From contig JAICLM010000039.1 of NCBI GenBank assembly GCA_025927435.1, forward strand, positions 1 through 12,008: a stretch of DNA of 12,008 nt, in the 5' to 3' direction. The notes beneath the pieces were generated by a model. The model ran no database searches. It had not been told where the DNA came from and saw only the letters and a list, made by a program, of their open reading frames with translations. Each line of letters begins with the position of its first letter. Within the stretch, counting starts at the first letter, position 1. Positions 11,827-12,008 of this stretch are shown here, in pieces. The translations under genes and the position numbers were made by a program. The stretch comes from Thermoleophilia bacterium (GTDB lineage Bacteria > Actinomycetota > Thermoleophilia > Gaiellales > Gaiellaceae).

Positions 11827-12008
11827 CAGATGCCGAAGACATCGACGCGGGCGAGTTGGCCGCGCCCCCGCCTCCGCCGCTCCTCGGCGCGGTGGCGATC
11901 ATCGGCTTCCCGAACGTCGGCAAGTCGACGCTCGTCAACCGGCTGACCGAGACGCGGGCGGCGGTCGTGCACGAGAGCCCGGGCGTGACGCGCGACCGAA
12001 AGGAGCTC
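11823..12008 (+). CDS. der: GTPase Der (EngA), N-terminal part (3' end outside window)
   Basis: Der is a double-GTPase needed for 50S ribosomal subunit assembly. The 62 residues present contain the G1 loop G-F-P-N-V-G-K-S-T of the first G domain (30-38) and the switch region 'VVHESPGVTRDRKEL' (48-62), which is diagnostic of Der. GTG 11823 overlaps the plsC stop. It adds an N-terminal extension of about 20 residues, including PPPPP, before the usual Der start; a shorter start is GTG 11892 just before the G1 strand. The position that is Arg in many Der proteins (GRPNVGKS) is Phe here. The second G domain and KH-like domain lie off the right edge. Confidence 0.93.
   Translation, partial: MTDAEDIDAGELAAPPPPPLLGAVAIIGFPNVGKSTLVNRLTETRAAVVHESPGVTRDRKEL

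Noticed and set aside
1..12008. Defence, phage, CRISPR, transposon or biosynthetic cluster
   Set aside because: All supported genes are housekeeping or single accessory enzymes. No transposase, integrase, nuclease-helicase pair, toxin-antitoxin pair, spaced direct repeats or att-like duplication could be found by eye.

Overview
This high-GC window reads as chromosomal DNA of a free-living actinobacterium. The gene order and the look of the proteins (TrpS with a KMSTT loop, Der with GFPNVGKS, a short lgt-linked helical protein) suggest the Thermoleophilia (Gaiellales/Solirubrobacterales) side. That placement is an inference from recall, not a search. No tRNA, rRNA, CRISPR array, transposase or phage gene is visible. 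Coding density is about 97 percent and no gene-free stretch reaches 300 bases.

Layout. Positions 1-1149 hold the C-terminal part of dnaE (replicative polymerase alpha subunit), followed by a small hypothetical helical protein (1222-1422). Next, on the plus strand, come lgt (lipoprotein diacylglyceryl transferase), scpA and scpB (condensin partners). A minus-strand GYD-domain gene (3731-4021) sits between scpB and plus-strand rluB (4039-4722). Two more minus-strand genes follow: a secreted alkaline-phosphatase-superfamily phosphoesterase (4708-6987) and trpS (7117-8166). The plus strand resumes with a tightly packed run aroF, aroA, cmk, plsC, der (8195 to the window end; der is cut). The scpA-scpB-rluB-...-aroA-cmk-plsC-der order is a widespread housekeeping cluster. 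The minus-strand genes look like insertions or rearrangements within it.

How the genes work together. The plus-strand cluster combines chromosome segregation (ScpAB), 23S rRNA pseudouridylation (RluB) and ribosome assembly (Der), CTP precursor supply (Cmk), phospholipid acylation (PlsC), lipoprotein maturation (Lgt) and two shikimate-pathway steps (AroF, AroA). trpS, which consumes a product of the shikimate pathway, is divergent from aroF across only 28 bp.

The most interesting signal is at the gene starts. First genes of transcription units (lgt, scpA, rluB, aroF, trpS, possibly the GYD gene) lack a Shine-Dalgarno sequence. Instead they have a -10-like hexamer 6-8 nt before the start codon, the layout expected of leaderless mRNAs. 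Genes inside operons have a Shine-Dalgarno or TTGA/GTGA stop-start overlaps. Two divergent pairs (GYD/rluB, 17 bp apart; trpS/aroF, 28 bp apart) have back-to-back or overlapping -10 elements, so their promoters should exclude each other. I see no clearly novel multi-gene defence or mobile system. The best candidates for new biology are these compact divergent leaderless promoters, the secreted phosphoesterase and the small dnaE-lgt protein.
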